In this document: positions 33,934 through 42,610 of the stretch, piece after piece
Numbering within the stretch: position 1 is the stretch's first letter
Layout of the letters: each line of letters starts with the position of its first letter
Assembly (NCBI GenBank): GCA_028277665.1
Contig: JANQFU010000056.1
Coordinates: 1 to 52,598 of the forward strand
Reading direction: 5' to 3'
Length of the DNA: 52,598 bases
Source: Alphaproteobacteria bacterium
GTDB taxonomy: Bacteria; Pseudomonadota; Alphaproteobacteria; Micavibrionales; Micavibrionaceae
Made by a program: the position numbers and the translations under genes
Notes under the pieces: model-generated
Databases searched by the model: none
Told to the model about the DNA's origin: nothing
The model's input: the letters and a program-made list of their open reading frames with translations, nothing else

Positions 33934-35643
33934 TTATAGGTCCTGCCAGGATTGAAACCGGAACCGGATCCGTTTGAAGAGCTCTGCCGTTGAGCTGTCG
34001 AGCCCGTCGCACTGCGCCTCGTCCCACCGTCCGAGAACGTCCTTGGCCAGAACTTTCCCGAGTTCAACGCCCCATTGGTCGTAAGGGTTGAGGCCCCAGA
34101 TCATACCCTGCACAAAGATTTTGTGTTCATAGAGCGCAATCATCATGCCGAGATGGTACGGATCCATGTGATCGACCAGCAAAACGTTCGAGGGACGGTT
34201 GCCTTCAAAGACTTTCTGCGGGTCTTTGCCGGAATCGGCGAGGCTCCGGCCGTTCATCAACGCCCGCGGCTGTGCCAGCACGTTCGAAAGAAGAAGCTGG
34301 TGATGATTTCCGACCGGGTTCCGGGTGCTGATCGAGGCGATAAAATCGCACGGGATCAAGGCCGCGCCCTGATGGATCAACTGATAGAACGCATGTTGCC
34401 CGTTCGTGCCCGGCTCTCCGAACAGGATCGGGCCGGTCGGGAACCGCAAGCGGCGGCCGTAGCGGTCGACCTGTTTGCCGTTCGACTCCATGTCGGCCTG
34501 TTGCAGATAGGCCGGAAGGCGGTGCAAATGCTGATCATAGGGCAGGATGGCCGTGCTCTGCGCGCCGAAGAAACACCGGTACCACAGTCCAAGCAAGCCG
34601 AGGATGACCGGCATGTTGCGTTCCAGCGGCGCCTCGCAGAAGTGACGGTCCATCGCGTGCGCACCGTCAAGAAGCTGGCGGAAGCGATCGAAACCGATCG
34701 AGATCGCGATGGGCATGCCGATCGCGGACCACAGCGAGTAGCGTCCGCCGACCCAGTCCTTGAACGGGAACATGTTTGCGCTGTCGATGCCGAAATCCTG
34801 CACGGCGGGCTCGTTTGTCGACAGAGCGGCAAAATGTTTGGCGATCGCAGCCGTGTCGCCGCTATAGTGGTTCAGGAGCCAGGACTTGGCCGTCTGCGCA
34901 TTCGCCATGGTTTCCTGGGTCGTAAAGGTTTTGGAGGCGATCAGGAACAACGTCGTCTCCGGATTGATCGCCTTGAGCGTCTCGTCGATATGCGCGCCGT
35001 CAACGTTGGAGACGAAATGCATCCGGATCCGCTCATGCGCGAACGGCTTCAGGGCCTCGCAGACCATGTACGGCCCGAGATCGGATCCGCCGATTCCGAT
35101 ATTGACGACATCGGTGACTTCCTTGTCCGTGAAGCCGCGCCATGTGCCGTTGCGTACGGAATCGGAGAATTGCTGCATCCGGCCGAGGACCTCATGCACG
35201 AAGGGCATGACGTTTTCACCGTCCACTTCGACGATGTCTTCCGCCGGACGGCGCAAGGCCGTGTGCAGCACGGCCCGGTTTTCCGTGACGTTGATCTTCT
35301 CACCCGTGAACATTTTCTCGCGCCAGCCTTCAAGATCGCAGGCGCGCGCAAGACCGATCAGGAGATCAAGGGTCTCGTCAGTCATAATGTTCTTCGAGAA
35401 GTCGCAGTAAAAACCCTCGACGTCGATCGCGTAGCGCGTCCCGCGTTCCGGGTCGTTTGCGAACAGATCACGCATATGCGTATTCTTCATCTTCTGCGCA
35501 TGACGGCCGAGCGCGCCCCATTCCGGACGCTCGTCCGGCATCGGCGGCGGCGGTGTTTTTTTGACGGTCTTCGTGGTTTTCTTCCCGGATTTGGCGGCAC
35601 CATTCTTCGGGGGAATATTCTGGTTCACGGCTTCATTCGACAT
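33934..35643 (-). CDS. pgi: Glucose-6-phosphate isomerase
   Basis: The 569-residue enzyme interconverts glucose 6-phosphate and fructose 6-phosphate. The family signatures FLIASKTFTTQETMANAQ and GGRYSLWSAIGMP are present, with the catalytic region NQHAFYQLIHQG and GMIWGLNPYDQWGVELGK near the end. The start ATG (35643) has AAGGAG 7 bases upstream. The first 45 residues are a Lys-, Thr- and Pro-rich tail (KSGKKTTKTVKKTPPPPMPD) not usual in the family and probably disordered. The gene start overlaps the end of the upstream M16 gene by 11 bases, so translation is coupled. Its product feeds the GDP-mannose route. Confidence 0.96.
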   Translation of the reverse strand: MSNEAVNQNIPPKNGAAKSGKKTTKTVKKTPPPPMPDERPEWGALGRHAQKMKNTHMRDLFANDPERGTRYAIDVEGFYCDFSKNIMTDETLDLLIGLARACDLEGWREKMFTGEKINVTENRAVLHTALRRPAEDIVEVDGENVMPFVHEVLGRMQQFSDSVRNGTWRGFTDKEVTDVVNIGIGGSDLGPYMVCEALKPFAHERIRMHFVSNVDGAHIDETLKAINPETTLFLIASKTFTTQETMANAQTAKSWLLNHYSGDTAAIAKHFAALSTNEPAVQDFGIDSANMFPFKDWVGGRYSLWSAIGMPIAISIGFDRFRQLLDGAHAMDRHFCEAPLERNMPVILGLLGLWYRCFFGAQSTAILPYDQHLHRLPAYLQQADMESNGKQVDRYGRRLRFPTGPILFGEPGTNGQHAFYQLIHQGAALIPCDFIASISTRNPVGNHHQLLLSNVLAQPRALMNGRSLADSGKDPQKVFEGNRPSNVLLVDHMDPYHLGMMIALYEHKIFVQGMIWGLNPYDQWGVELGKVLAKDVLGRWDEAQCDGLDSSTAELFKRIRFRFQSWQDL

Positions 35644-37036
35644 CGGGAAGCTCCTTATATTGTGTGTGCGACTCAACATTAGCGGGTTGTCCGACAATCA
35701 CAACGGCTATTTCGTCCGGTGACAAGAGACGTCTTGCCACACCCTGAACATCCTGAACGCTGACGGCGCGAATGGCATCTGCGCGCCGGTCGTAATAATC
35801 CGGCGGCAGATCGTCGAGTTGCAATCCTAACAGGAGGTTAGCAATGCGGTCTGTCGAAGACAGCGCCAGCGGCATGGCCCCGATCAGATAGGCTTTGGCA
35901 TCGTCCAGCTCTTGCATGCGCATGGGTGCGTCACGAAGTCGCGTCATCTCCTCACGAACCAGAGAGAGGACTTCGGCCGCCGTTTCGTTTTTTGTCGAGG
36001 CCGTAATCTCCAGACCGTTGAAAGCATCCATGTTCAAAAGGCTGGAATAGATCCCGTAGGTCAGGCCGCGCTTCTCCCGGACTTCTTCGGTCAGGCGGGA
36101 TCCGAATCCCGCGCCGCCCAGAATATGGTTCATAACGACGGCGGCAAAGTAATCCGGATCCTGCCGTCCGATCCCGCCCTGCATGATTCGCAGGACGCTC
36201 TGCGGAATGTCGTGTTCGTACAGGGCCGTCCGCCCGGCGTTCTGAAGCCCGAAGGCCTCAAGGGGCGGCGCGTCGCCAAGCTCCGGAAGATCTCCGAAAA
36301 CCGCGTCCAGCCGCGCCGCAAGCGCGTCCGGCGTGATATCGCCCGCAACCGCGACGACGAGGCGGTCCCGGCCGAGATGCGTGCGCACGAAGTGTTCGAG
36401 ATCGCCCCGGCCGAGGGCCTGAAGCGCGGAAATCGTCCCGCCGCTATTGCGGGCATAGGGATGTCCGGAAAAAAAGAAATCATTGGCCAGCCGCGCCGCG
36501 ATCCATTCCGGGTCGGCCAGAGAAGATTTAATCCGTGTGATATTCGCCGCGCGCATCCGCTCGACCGGCTCCGGATCGAAACGCGGGGCCGTCAGGGCCG
36601 CATGCATCAGGGAAAATGCCGTATCCGCGTTGTCCGTCAACGTTTTCAGCGTCCCGAAAAAATGATCCCGGCTGCTGGAAAAACGCAGCGTGATCGCCAG
36701 ATCCGCGAGCTTTTTCTGAAAAGCCTGCGACTCGAGATCGCCGGCTCCTTCATCCAGCGTGTTGGACACGAGCCGGGCGAGCCCCTGCTTGCCGTCCGGA
36801 TCCTGCGCCGCGCCCGCGCCGCGAAACGCGAACGCCATCGCGATGACGGGGACGCTGTGATCCTCGACGAGCCAGGCTTCTACGCCGCTTTCGCTTTCGA
36901 CGACGTGAACGTCGACAAAAGGTTTGTCTTCTTGCGGCTCTGCGGACACGCTACGCGGCGCAGAAAAAAGAATGAAGAGGACGAAAAAAGCGGAAAAAAG
37001 AACCGGACACAGTTTAACGATCGCGCGCAGCCTCAT
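35633..37036 (-). CDS. M16 peptidase family protein lacking the zinc motif
   Basis: The protein has 467 residues and a signal peptide (hydrophobic core CPVLFSAFFVLFILFSA, predicted cleavage after SVSA), so it is exported to the periplasm. The M16 fold is clear: GFGSRLTEEVREKRGLTYGI and AVAGDITPDALAARLDAVFG are standard. The HxxEH zinc site is absent: the matching stretch reads GKQGLARLVSNTLDEGAG. It therefore resembles the non-catalytic partner of M16 pairs, but no catalytic exported partner lies beside it. I prefer ATG 37036; TTG 37042 lies closer to the GGAG site. It overlaps pgi. Confidence 0.8.
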   Translation of the reverse strand: MRLRAIVKLCPVLFSAFFVLFILFSAPRSVSAEPQEDKPFVDVHVVESESGVEAWLVEDHSVPVIAMAFAFRGAGAAQDPDGKQGLARLVSNTLDEGAGDLESQAFQKKLADLAITLRFSSSRDHFFGTLKTLTDNADTAFSLMHAALTAPRFDPEPVERMRAANITRIKSSLADPEWIAARLANDFFFSGHPYARNSGGTISALQALGRGDLEHFVRTHLGRDRLVVAVAGDITPDALAARLDAVFGDLPELGDAPPLEAFGLQNAGRTALYEHDIPQSVLRIMQGGIGRQDPDYFAAVVMNHILGGAGFGSRLTEEVREKRGLTYGIYSSLLNMDAFNGLEITASTKNETAAEVLSLVREEMTRLRDAPMRMQELDDAKAYLIGAMPLALSSTDRIANLLLGLQLDDLPPDYYDRRADAIRAVSVQDVQGVARRLLSPDEIAVVIVGQPANVESHTQYKELPDVE

Positions 37037-37237
37037 ATTCAAAAAATCTCCATCGCCAGTAAATTTTTGCCAGCGGCTTCAGGCAGTGACTTCAGCCAGT
37101 AACGTTACCCGGTCAGTGGACCAGATCCACCCGCAGGATTCAAATAAAAACCCACATTGCCAACGCCCACTTTTAACATATCGTTTATGTTTTTCCGCTA
37201 CTATGAAAGCAAGGAAAACAATGAGGGATTGCGTAAA

Positions 37238-39223
37238 ATGGCAACATTTGCAGAGGTAAGAGCGGCAGCAAGAAACGAGACGTTTCAAAATCTGGATTTT
37301 GATAGCCCTCGTCAGGCTGAAGCGCGAAAAATTCTTGAGGATGCAGGCGTTCCTATCAGGGATGGTCAAATGATCACGTCCCACCCACAAGGGGGGCAGT
37401 GGTCTCGTGCTGATGCGGAAGTTCATCTTGCCTATCAAAAGGCACTCGAATCCCCAGGTTTTACTAAATTGCCAGAGTCTGTTCAGAACTATATTCAGAC
37501 GGCCGTTAACTACGGAAAAGAATCCCTGTATCCGCCAGGATCAACAGCGGCCGGTAATATGGAGACAGCGAAAAGACAACAAGCGCTGGCAGGGATTTCC
37601 GATGGCCTGAAACAGAATATGGGGACGAATATCCCGCCCAAAACACAAGCTCTTCTGGAGGGTATTGATCGCCTTGGGAAAGAAACGGGAGGGAATGAAA
37701 CTCGAGTGTTGGGTTTTCTTTCTGATGAAGCGCAGGCGGCACTAAAAGAGGCTTCCCCGGCACAGCGAGAACATATTCTTGCGGCTCTGGATGGGATCAA
37801 GGAGCAATATCCGGGTCTCGACGTCGATACGATCAAGGCAAAATTCCAGACCGTCCAGTTCGATCCGGAGGTTCTGGACAGCAGGGCGAGAATAGCTGCG
37901 GCTGACAATATGATCCCGGCCTATCCGAATGCGACCGATCTGCGTGAAGATGTTATGACAGAAGTTCGTTTAGCCAACATGCGTGCTGATTCTGGTTTGG
38001 CAGAAAAAATTGAAGGCGTTTTCAATGAGGTTTTTCCAGATCCGGACAAACCGGTTACCGTTGCAGATATGCGGCGGCTTCAGGCCGGATTGTCAGAGAT
38101 GGCAGCTGCCGACGGTGAATACGCACAAACCGTTATGGAGCGTGTTGACCAGAGAATGGCAGGGACATATCACGCAAGAATCACAGACGCACTGAGAGAA
38201 GCAGCGGCACAAGGAAATCAAGCCGCCTCCACGACGCTTGAAGCCATGCCGGACAAGCCGCCAGGGACATTGGGTGGCGTTATGGACACTCTTGGGAACC
38301 TGAATGCCGCGGCTGATAGAGCCGGAAATGGCAGCGTATGGCGGCAAACGCTTGGAAAGATAACGCATGGGTTGGGACGCCTTGGAGGGGCCGCCGGAGC
38401 GGCAACCATCGCAGCCGTTGCTGTAAGCGGAGCAGCACACGCAGCGACGACGGCAGCACTCGGAGGAGGGAATTTAGACGAAATTGGGGAGGCGGCTCTT
38501 AACGGCGGCGTGGAGGCCATTGCGGAGAATTCTCTAGCCCCGCATACTGCTCAAGCTATCATGAACGGAGAGTCTGAAGATGAAATTGCCGATGCGGCAA
38601 GGATGGACGCTCTTAGTCAGGGATACGGTTTTGCCGGGACTTTTCTGGCAACAGCAGCGGCCGCTGGAGCTTTGCTTCTAACGGGAGGTACTGCAGCACC
38701 TTTTATGGCTGGTGCATTTGTCCTTTCAGCCGGAGCGGCCGGCGGATATGCGGGGCTTGTGGTTGGTGAGAACCTGGCCGCAGGAAGTGCGCCTCAGGGA
38801 GGAAGTGGATCTCATTGGCCGGGTGCTTGTCACGGTGTCGATGTTGTAGATCCAGCCGATCTTGAAATGGCTATGGGGGCGGCGGGTATTGACTGGAGGC
38901 AAGACTCTCCTGCTGCGAGTGATCCGTCTGCGGATTCTGCGCCACTGGGAATCGACCCCGATGTAATGGCTTATCTTGACAAGACAAGCGGGACTACACG
39001 GTCATTGGCATCTGACACGGGTGCCGGGATGAGCGGCCAACAGGCCTGTGTCGGTGAAGCGGCTCCGCTTTGCCAGACTTTTGCGTCTGTGGCAGGCCTC
39101 CCGGATCAAACACTGGGAACTCCGGCCCCGGCTCCGGTACCAGAGGGCGCCGCCCCGGATCCAGATGCCGTCGCCGTCGTGGAGGAGAACAACGGAGGCG
39201 GACAGGTCGGCCTGACGAGATAG
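37238..39223 (+). CDS. Large unrecognised protein with two Ala/Gly-rich hydrophobic segments
   Basis: I do not recognise this 661-residue protein. Residues 1-350 are polar, helix-forming and rich in Ala, Glu and Asp. Two hydrophobic, Ala/Gly-rich stretches follow, near 380-405 (GAATIAAVAVSGAAHAATTA) and 464-520 (GFAGTFLATAAAAGALLLTG and on to AGGYAGLVVGENLAAG). The last 140 residues are Pro/Asp/Ser-rich, with PAPAPVPEGAAPDPDA near the end. There is no signal peptide. The start ATG at 37238 has GAGGG about 10 bases upstream. This outline recalls membrane-inserting effectors or pore formers, but that is speculation. It is convergent with rapZ. Confidence 0.6.
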   Translation: MATFAEVRAAARNETFQNLDFDSPRQAEARKILEDAGVPIRDGQMITSHPQGGQWSRADAEVHLAYQKALESPGFTKLPESVQNYIQTAVNYGKESLYPPGSTAAGNMETAKRQQALAGISDGLKQNMGTNIPPKTQALLEGIDRLGKETGGNETRVLGFLSDEAQAALKEASPAQREHILAALDGIKEQYPGLDVDTIKAKFQTVQFDPEVLDSRARIAAADNMIPAYPNATDLREDVMTEVRLANMRADSGLAEKIEGVFNEVFPDPDKPVTVADMRRLQAGLSEMAAADGEYAQTVMERVDQRMAGTYHARITDALREAAAQGNQAASTTLEAMPDKPPGTLGGVMDTLGNLNAAADRAGNGSVWRQTLGKITHGLGRLGGAAGAATIAAVAVSGAAHAATTAALGGGNLDEIGEAALNGGVEAIAENSLAPHTAQAIMNGESEDEIADAARMDALSQGYGFAGTFLATAAAAGALLLTGGTAAPFMAGAFVLSAGAAGGYAGLVVGENLAAGSAPQGGSGSHWPGACHGVDVVDPADLEMAMGAAGIDWRQDSPAASDPSADSAPLGIDPDVMAYLDKTSGTTRSLASDTGAGMSGQQACVGEAAPLCQTFASVAGLPDQTLGTPAPAPVPEGAAPDPDAVAVVEENNGGGQVGLTR

Positions 39224-39252
39224 CTCTTACAAAAATCGTGAAACAGGACGGA

Positions 39253-40128
39253 CTACTCCGGAATATCGCGGTGACGGACGTGAAGCCGGGCCGCGATATC
39301 GTCCCCGGCCCGCGCCTTAAGAATATTCGCAAGCGTCTCGGTAACACAAACGGAGCGGTGCTGGCCGCCCGTACAGCCGATAGCCACTGTCAGATAGGAC
39401 TTACCCTCATTCAGATAACGCGGCAGAAGCGGCAATAAAAGCGATTCCAGCGCCGCCAGAAAACCGGAAAGCGCCGGATCGGTTTCGATATAGGCCGCGA
39501 CGTCCGGGTCTTTGCCGGTCCGGGGCTTAAGATCCGGAACCCAATGCGGGTTCTTAAGGAATCGTACATCAAGGACGATATCGGCATCTTTCGGCAGGCC
39601 GTTCTTGAACCCGAACGACATAAGGGTCACGGTGAGGCGTTCGCGGGCCATTGCACCGAAATGACCCTCCAGAATGCGCCGCAAATCATGAATGGAGAGC
39701 GCTGTCGTATCAATGCGCAGATCGGCTTTAGAGGCCAAAGGCCCTAGTAAATCGCGCTCATGCGCGATCCCGGCGCTGACCGGACGGTCCTTGGCCATCG
39801 GGTGTCGCCGCCGGGTCGTCGTGAACCGCTTTTGAAGTTCCATATCTTCGCAGTCCATGAACACAAGCGGCGCATTGAGACGGCGGCAGACGTCAAGAAC
39901 GGCGTCCGGACAAAATCCACGCGTGCGCGTATCGATCCCAAGCGCGACCGGAGACGGCAAAAGCTCATAAGACTGATCCAGAAGCGGATCGATCAACGAA
40001 ATCGGAAAATTGTCAAAGACCTCGTATCCGAAATCTTCAAGGGCTTTGAGCGCCGACGAAATTCCCGCACCGGAAAACCCGGTCACAAGAATCAGACGCG
40101 TATCATTCGAAGGCAAAGACTCAGGCAT
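39253..40128 (-). CDS. rapZ: RapZ family nucleotide-binding regulator
   Basis: RapZ-type proteins regulate glucosamine-6-phosphate synthase through small RNAs in enterobacteria; the role in Alphaproteobacteria is less clear. The 291-residue chain shows the N-terminal P-loop region VTGFSGAGISSALKALEDFG, but the invariant Lys is replaced by Ile23 (GAGIS for GAGKS). The C-terminal domain has MSFGFKNGLPKDADIVLDVR and IGCTGGQHRSVCVTE. The ATG at 40128 has AAGGA 5 bases upstream and overlaps the stop of chvG by 8 bases. Normally hprK stands between these genes. Confidence 0.92.
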   Translation of the reverse strand: MPESLPSNDTRLILVTGFSGAGISSALKALEDFGYEVFDNFPISLIDPLLDQSYELLPSPVALGIDTRTRGFCPDAVLDVCRRLNAPLVFMDCEDMELQKRFTTTRRRHPMAKDRPVSAGIAHERDLLGPLASKADLRIDTTALSIHDLRRILEGHFGAMARERLTVTLMSFGFKNGLPKDADIVLDVRFLKNPHWVPDLKPRTGKDPDVAAYIETDPALSGFLAALESLLLPLLPRYLNEGKSYLTVAIGCTGGQHRSVCVTETLANILKARAGDDIAARLHVRHRDIPE

Positions 40129-41815
40129 TCCGTTCCTTCGCAAGTAAAGTAACAACAAACCGCGCGCCAGTCACCCGGCCGTCTGCGGCCCGGATATTTT
40201 CGGCCCGGACCGTCCCGCCGAGAGACTCGACAATCTGCCGCGCAATCGAGAGCCCAAGGCCGGAATGCGCGCCGTATTCCTCATGTTCCGGCCGCTCGGA
40301 ATAAAACCGCTCGAAAATCGTCTCGATCTTGTTCTCCGGAATACCGGGGCCGCGATCCTCAACCATCGTAATAATATGCGCCCCTGTGCGCTCCAGCGCA
40401 ATCCGAACCTCCTCCCCGGAAGACGAAAACGACACGGCGTTCGCAATCAGGTTTCCGAACACCTGCCCGAGACGGCTCTCAAGCCCGTAAACACAATACG
40501 CAGCAGACGACGCCGCAGCGGCGGCAGGAACAAGAACAAGCGGACAGGACGGCGCGCGTTCCGCCTCCACAAGCGTTCTCAGAAGATGATGAAGATCCGT
40601 GACGCTGTCGCTCTCGTCGCGGGACAATTCGGCATCCAGCCGCGAAGCGGCGGAAATATCGGAGATCAGGCGGTCCAGACGCTGCACGTCATGTAAAATG
40701 ATCCCCATAAGGCGTGCGCGCTGGGATTCGTCCGTAATTTTTTGCGCCGTTTCAACGGCACTGCGCAGGGAGGTCAGCGGGTTTTTGATTTCATGCGCGA
40801 CATCGGCGGCAAAGCGCTCAATGGAATCCATCCGCACCCGCAACGCTTCGGTCATATCGCGCAGGGCCAGCGATAAATCGCCGATCTCATCGTTCCGGCC
40901 GGACAAGTCGGGGATCTGAATATCGCGGTGCTTGCTTTTCCGGACGTCCCGGGCGATATGCGCCAGACGCCGGAGCGGCCGCGAAATTCCGGCCGCGAGA
41001 TAAAACGACAGCAAAAAGGTCACGGAAAGCGCTGCCAGAAAGACCTGAAACACATCCTGACGGACCTGTCCGAGAGCCTTTTCGATGGTATGCCCTTCCC
41101 GGATCAGCATGATCCCGCCCATAGTCCCGCCCGTTTTCTGAACCGGCGCCGCCGCCACAAGAATGATCACGCCGTCATTGCGCCGCCAGGCCGATCCGCT
41201 CGCCTCTCCCTGCATGGCCAGATGAATGTCGGGGAAATTAACCTTCGGCGTCGTTCCGGTCTGCGCATATGTCGGCATCGGAATCTGGCCCGGCAACAGG
41301 CTTGTCAGATGGGCGATCATGTTCCGGATCGCCTGCGAAACGGAAGACCGGACGGGCGCCTCGTCATCAGGAATTTCAGACCGGACAGCATCTCCCGGAC
41401 CGCCCGGACGGCTGGAGTCGGCGATCAGTTTTCCGCGGACGTCAAACAAAAGCGTCCGGTCTTCGGTCGTATCCGAAAGGCGATGAACCATGCGCCGGGA
41501 AAGCTCCGGAACGAGCGCCTCAACAAAAGCACCCGGAGATTGAGAACCGAGCACCGACGACGCATCCGCGGGTCTTATGGCCCCTTCCGCGACAGCTCCG
41601 GCAAACAGGCGCGAACGAACGCGCAACGTCTCAAGCTCGGCGCGGATCAACTGGTTTTGATACTGCCCGAGATACATAATCCCCCCCGCAAGAACCAGAA
41701 GGGGAATCAGGTTAACGGTCATGATCCGGACCGTCAGACCGCTGACGGCGCGTCTTTGTTCCTGCCGGCCGCGATTAAGAGCCGTTTTGATCCTTGTAAC
41801 GATATCCCATGCCAT
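40121..41815 (-). CDS. chvG: Sensor histidine kinase ChvG/ExoS
   Basis: The 564-residue kinase has a first membrane helix (31-50), a periplasmic sensor domain of about 200 residues, a second helix near 257-279, a HAMP region, the phosphoacceptor His341 in FAADVAHEIKNPLTSLRSAV and ATPase boxes (NLIANAVSFSS, VEDRGPGIP, GLGLSIARQIVESLGG). ChvG senses envelope or acid stress in rhizobia and Agrobacterium and controls exopolysaccharide, motility and virulence through ChvI. I chose the ATG at 41815, which overlaps chvI by 41 bases; upstream codons belong to the chvI frame read out of phase. Confidence 0.93.
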   Translation of the reverse strand: MAWDIVTRIKTALNRGRQEQRRAVSGLTVRIMTVNLIPLLVLAGGIMYLGQYQNQLIRAELETLRVRSRLFAGAVAEGAIRPADASSVLGSQSPGAFVEALVPELSRRMVHRLSDTTEDRTLLFDVRGKLIADSSRPGGPGDAVRSEIPDDEAPVRSSVSQAIRNMIAHLTSLLPGQIPMPTYAQTGTTPKVNFPDIHLAMQGEASGSAWRRNDGVIILVAAAPVQKTGGTMGGIMLIREGHTIEKALGQVRQDVFQVFLAALSVTFLLSFYLAAGISRPLRRLAHIARDVRKSKHRDIQIPDLSGRNDEIGDLSLALRDMTEALRVRMDSIERFAADVAHEIKNPLTSLRSAVETAQKITDESQRARLMGIILHDVQRLDRLISDISAASRLDAELSRDESDSVTDLHHLLRTLVEAERAPSCPLVLVPAAAAASSAAYCVYGLESRLGQVFGNLIANAVSFSSSGEEVRIALERTGAHIITMVEDRGPGIPENKIETIFERFYSERPEHEEYGAHSGLGLSIARQIVESLGGTVRAENIRAADGRVTGARFVVTLLAKERNA

Positions 41816-42533
41816 AAAGCGTCTCGATCTGAGAAAATTCGGGGTCGATTTTGCGGAATTTCTTCCGGATGCGTTTGATGTGAGAATCGATCGTGCGATC
41901 ATCCACATAGATATTCTCACCATAAGCCAGCCCGATGAGCTGGTCACGGGTTTTTACAAGCCCCGGGCGTTCGACAAGCTCTTTTAACAAAAGATATTCC
42001 GTGACGGTCAGATCGAGCGCCCGGTCTTTCCATTTGCACATATGGCGGGCGTCATCCAGAACGAGATCGCCGCGCACGATCAGAGCGTCTCCGCCCTCTT
42101 CTTCCGCCTGCTCCGGTATCCCGGAAGCCGCAGAAGCGCCTTTCAGCGCCCGGCGACGCAACAGGGCGCGGATCCGCTCGATCAGGAGGCGCTGGGAAAA
42201 CGGCTTGGTGATATAATCGTCCGCGCCGAGGCGAAGCCCGACAATCTCGTCGACCTCATCATCCTTGGACGTCAGAAAGATAACCGGAATATCCGAAATT
42301 TCGCGGATTTTCTCCAGAAGCTCGATCCCGTCCATCCGGGGCATTTTGATATCGAGCACGGCCAGATCCGGCAACGCTTCCGGCGTTCGGGGCGCGCACA
42401 TCGCCCGAAAGGCTTCCTCTCCGTCATTATAGGTCACGACGTCGAAGCCTTCGGCTTCAAGTGCAATCGACACCGAAACCAGAATGTTCCGGTCGTCGTC
42501 GACAAGGGCAATCCGGCTTTGCTCGGTCATCAT
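41775..42533 (-). CDS. chvI: Response regulator ChvI
   Basis: The 252-residue OmpR-type regulator has a receiver domain with phosphoacceptor Asp61 in LAVLDIKMPRMDG, Lys in FLTSKDDEVDE, and a C-terminal winged helix with DRTIDSHIKRIRKKFR and YGMGYRYKDQ. Two ATG codons sit side by side, with AAAGGA 5 bases before the first. It is the partner of ChvG, which follows with a 41-base overlap. The order chvI-chvG and then rapZ is that of Alphaproteobacteria, though hprK is missing here. Exopolysaccharide genes in this window are likely targets, which is an inference from relatives. Confidence 0.95.
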   Translation of the reverse strand: MMTEQSRIALVDDDRNILVSVSIALEAEGFDVVTYNDGEEAFRAMCAPRTPEALPDLAVLDIKMPRMDGIELLEKIREISDIPVIFLTSKDDEVDEIVGLRLGADDYITKPFSQRLLIERIRALLRRRALKGASAASGIPEQAEEEGGDALIVRGDLVLDDARHMCKWKDRALDLTVTEYLLLKELVERPGLVKTRDQLIGLAYGENIYVDDRTIDSHIKRIRKKFRKIDPEFSQIETLYGMGYRYKDQNGS

Positions 42534-42568
42534 TAACGTCCTTTGTCCAGTCTATTTGTCTTTCTTTC

Positions 42569-42594
42569 GGTCATCCTGAACGTATGCGGAGGAT
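42569..42594. repeat. Single copy of the GTCATCCT palindromic repeat
   Basis: GTCATCCTGAACGTATGCGGAGGATC lies between chvI and folC and matches in form each arm of the element at 32305-32389, with ATCCT and AGGAT as the stem ends and a different tip. Confidence 0.55.
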
Positions 42595-42610
42595 CTTTTA
42601 CAGGAAGAGT

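Noticed and set aside
34075..35682. A 535-codon open frame on the plus strand
   Set aside because: It is the antisense shadow of pgi, whose protein matches its family throughout. The frame has no recognisable domain and an Arg/Asp/His-rich composition typical of such shadows.
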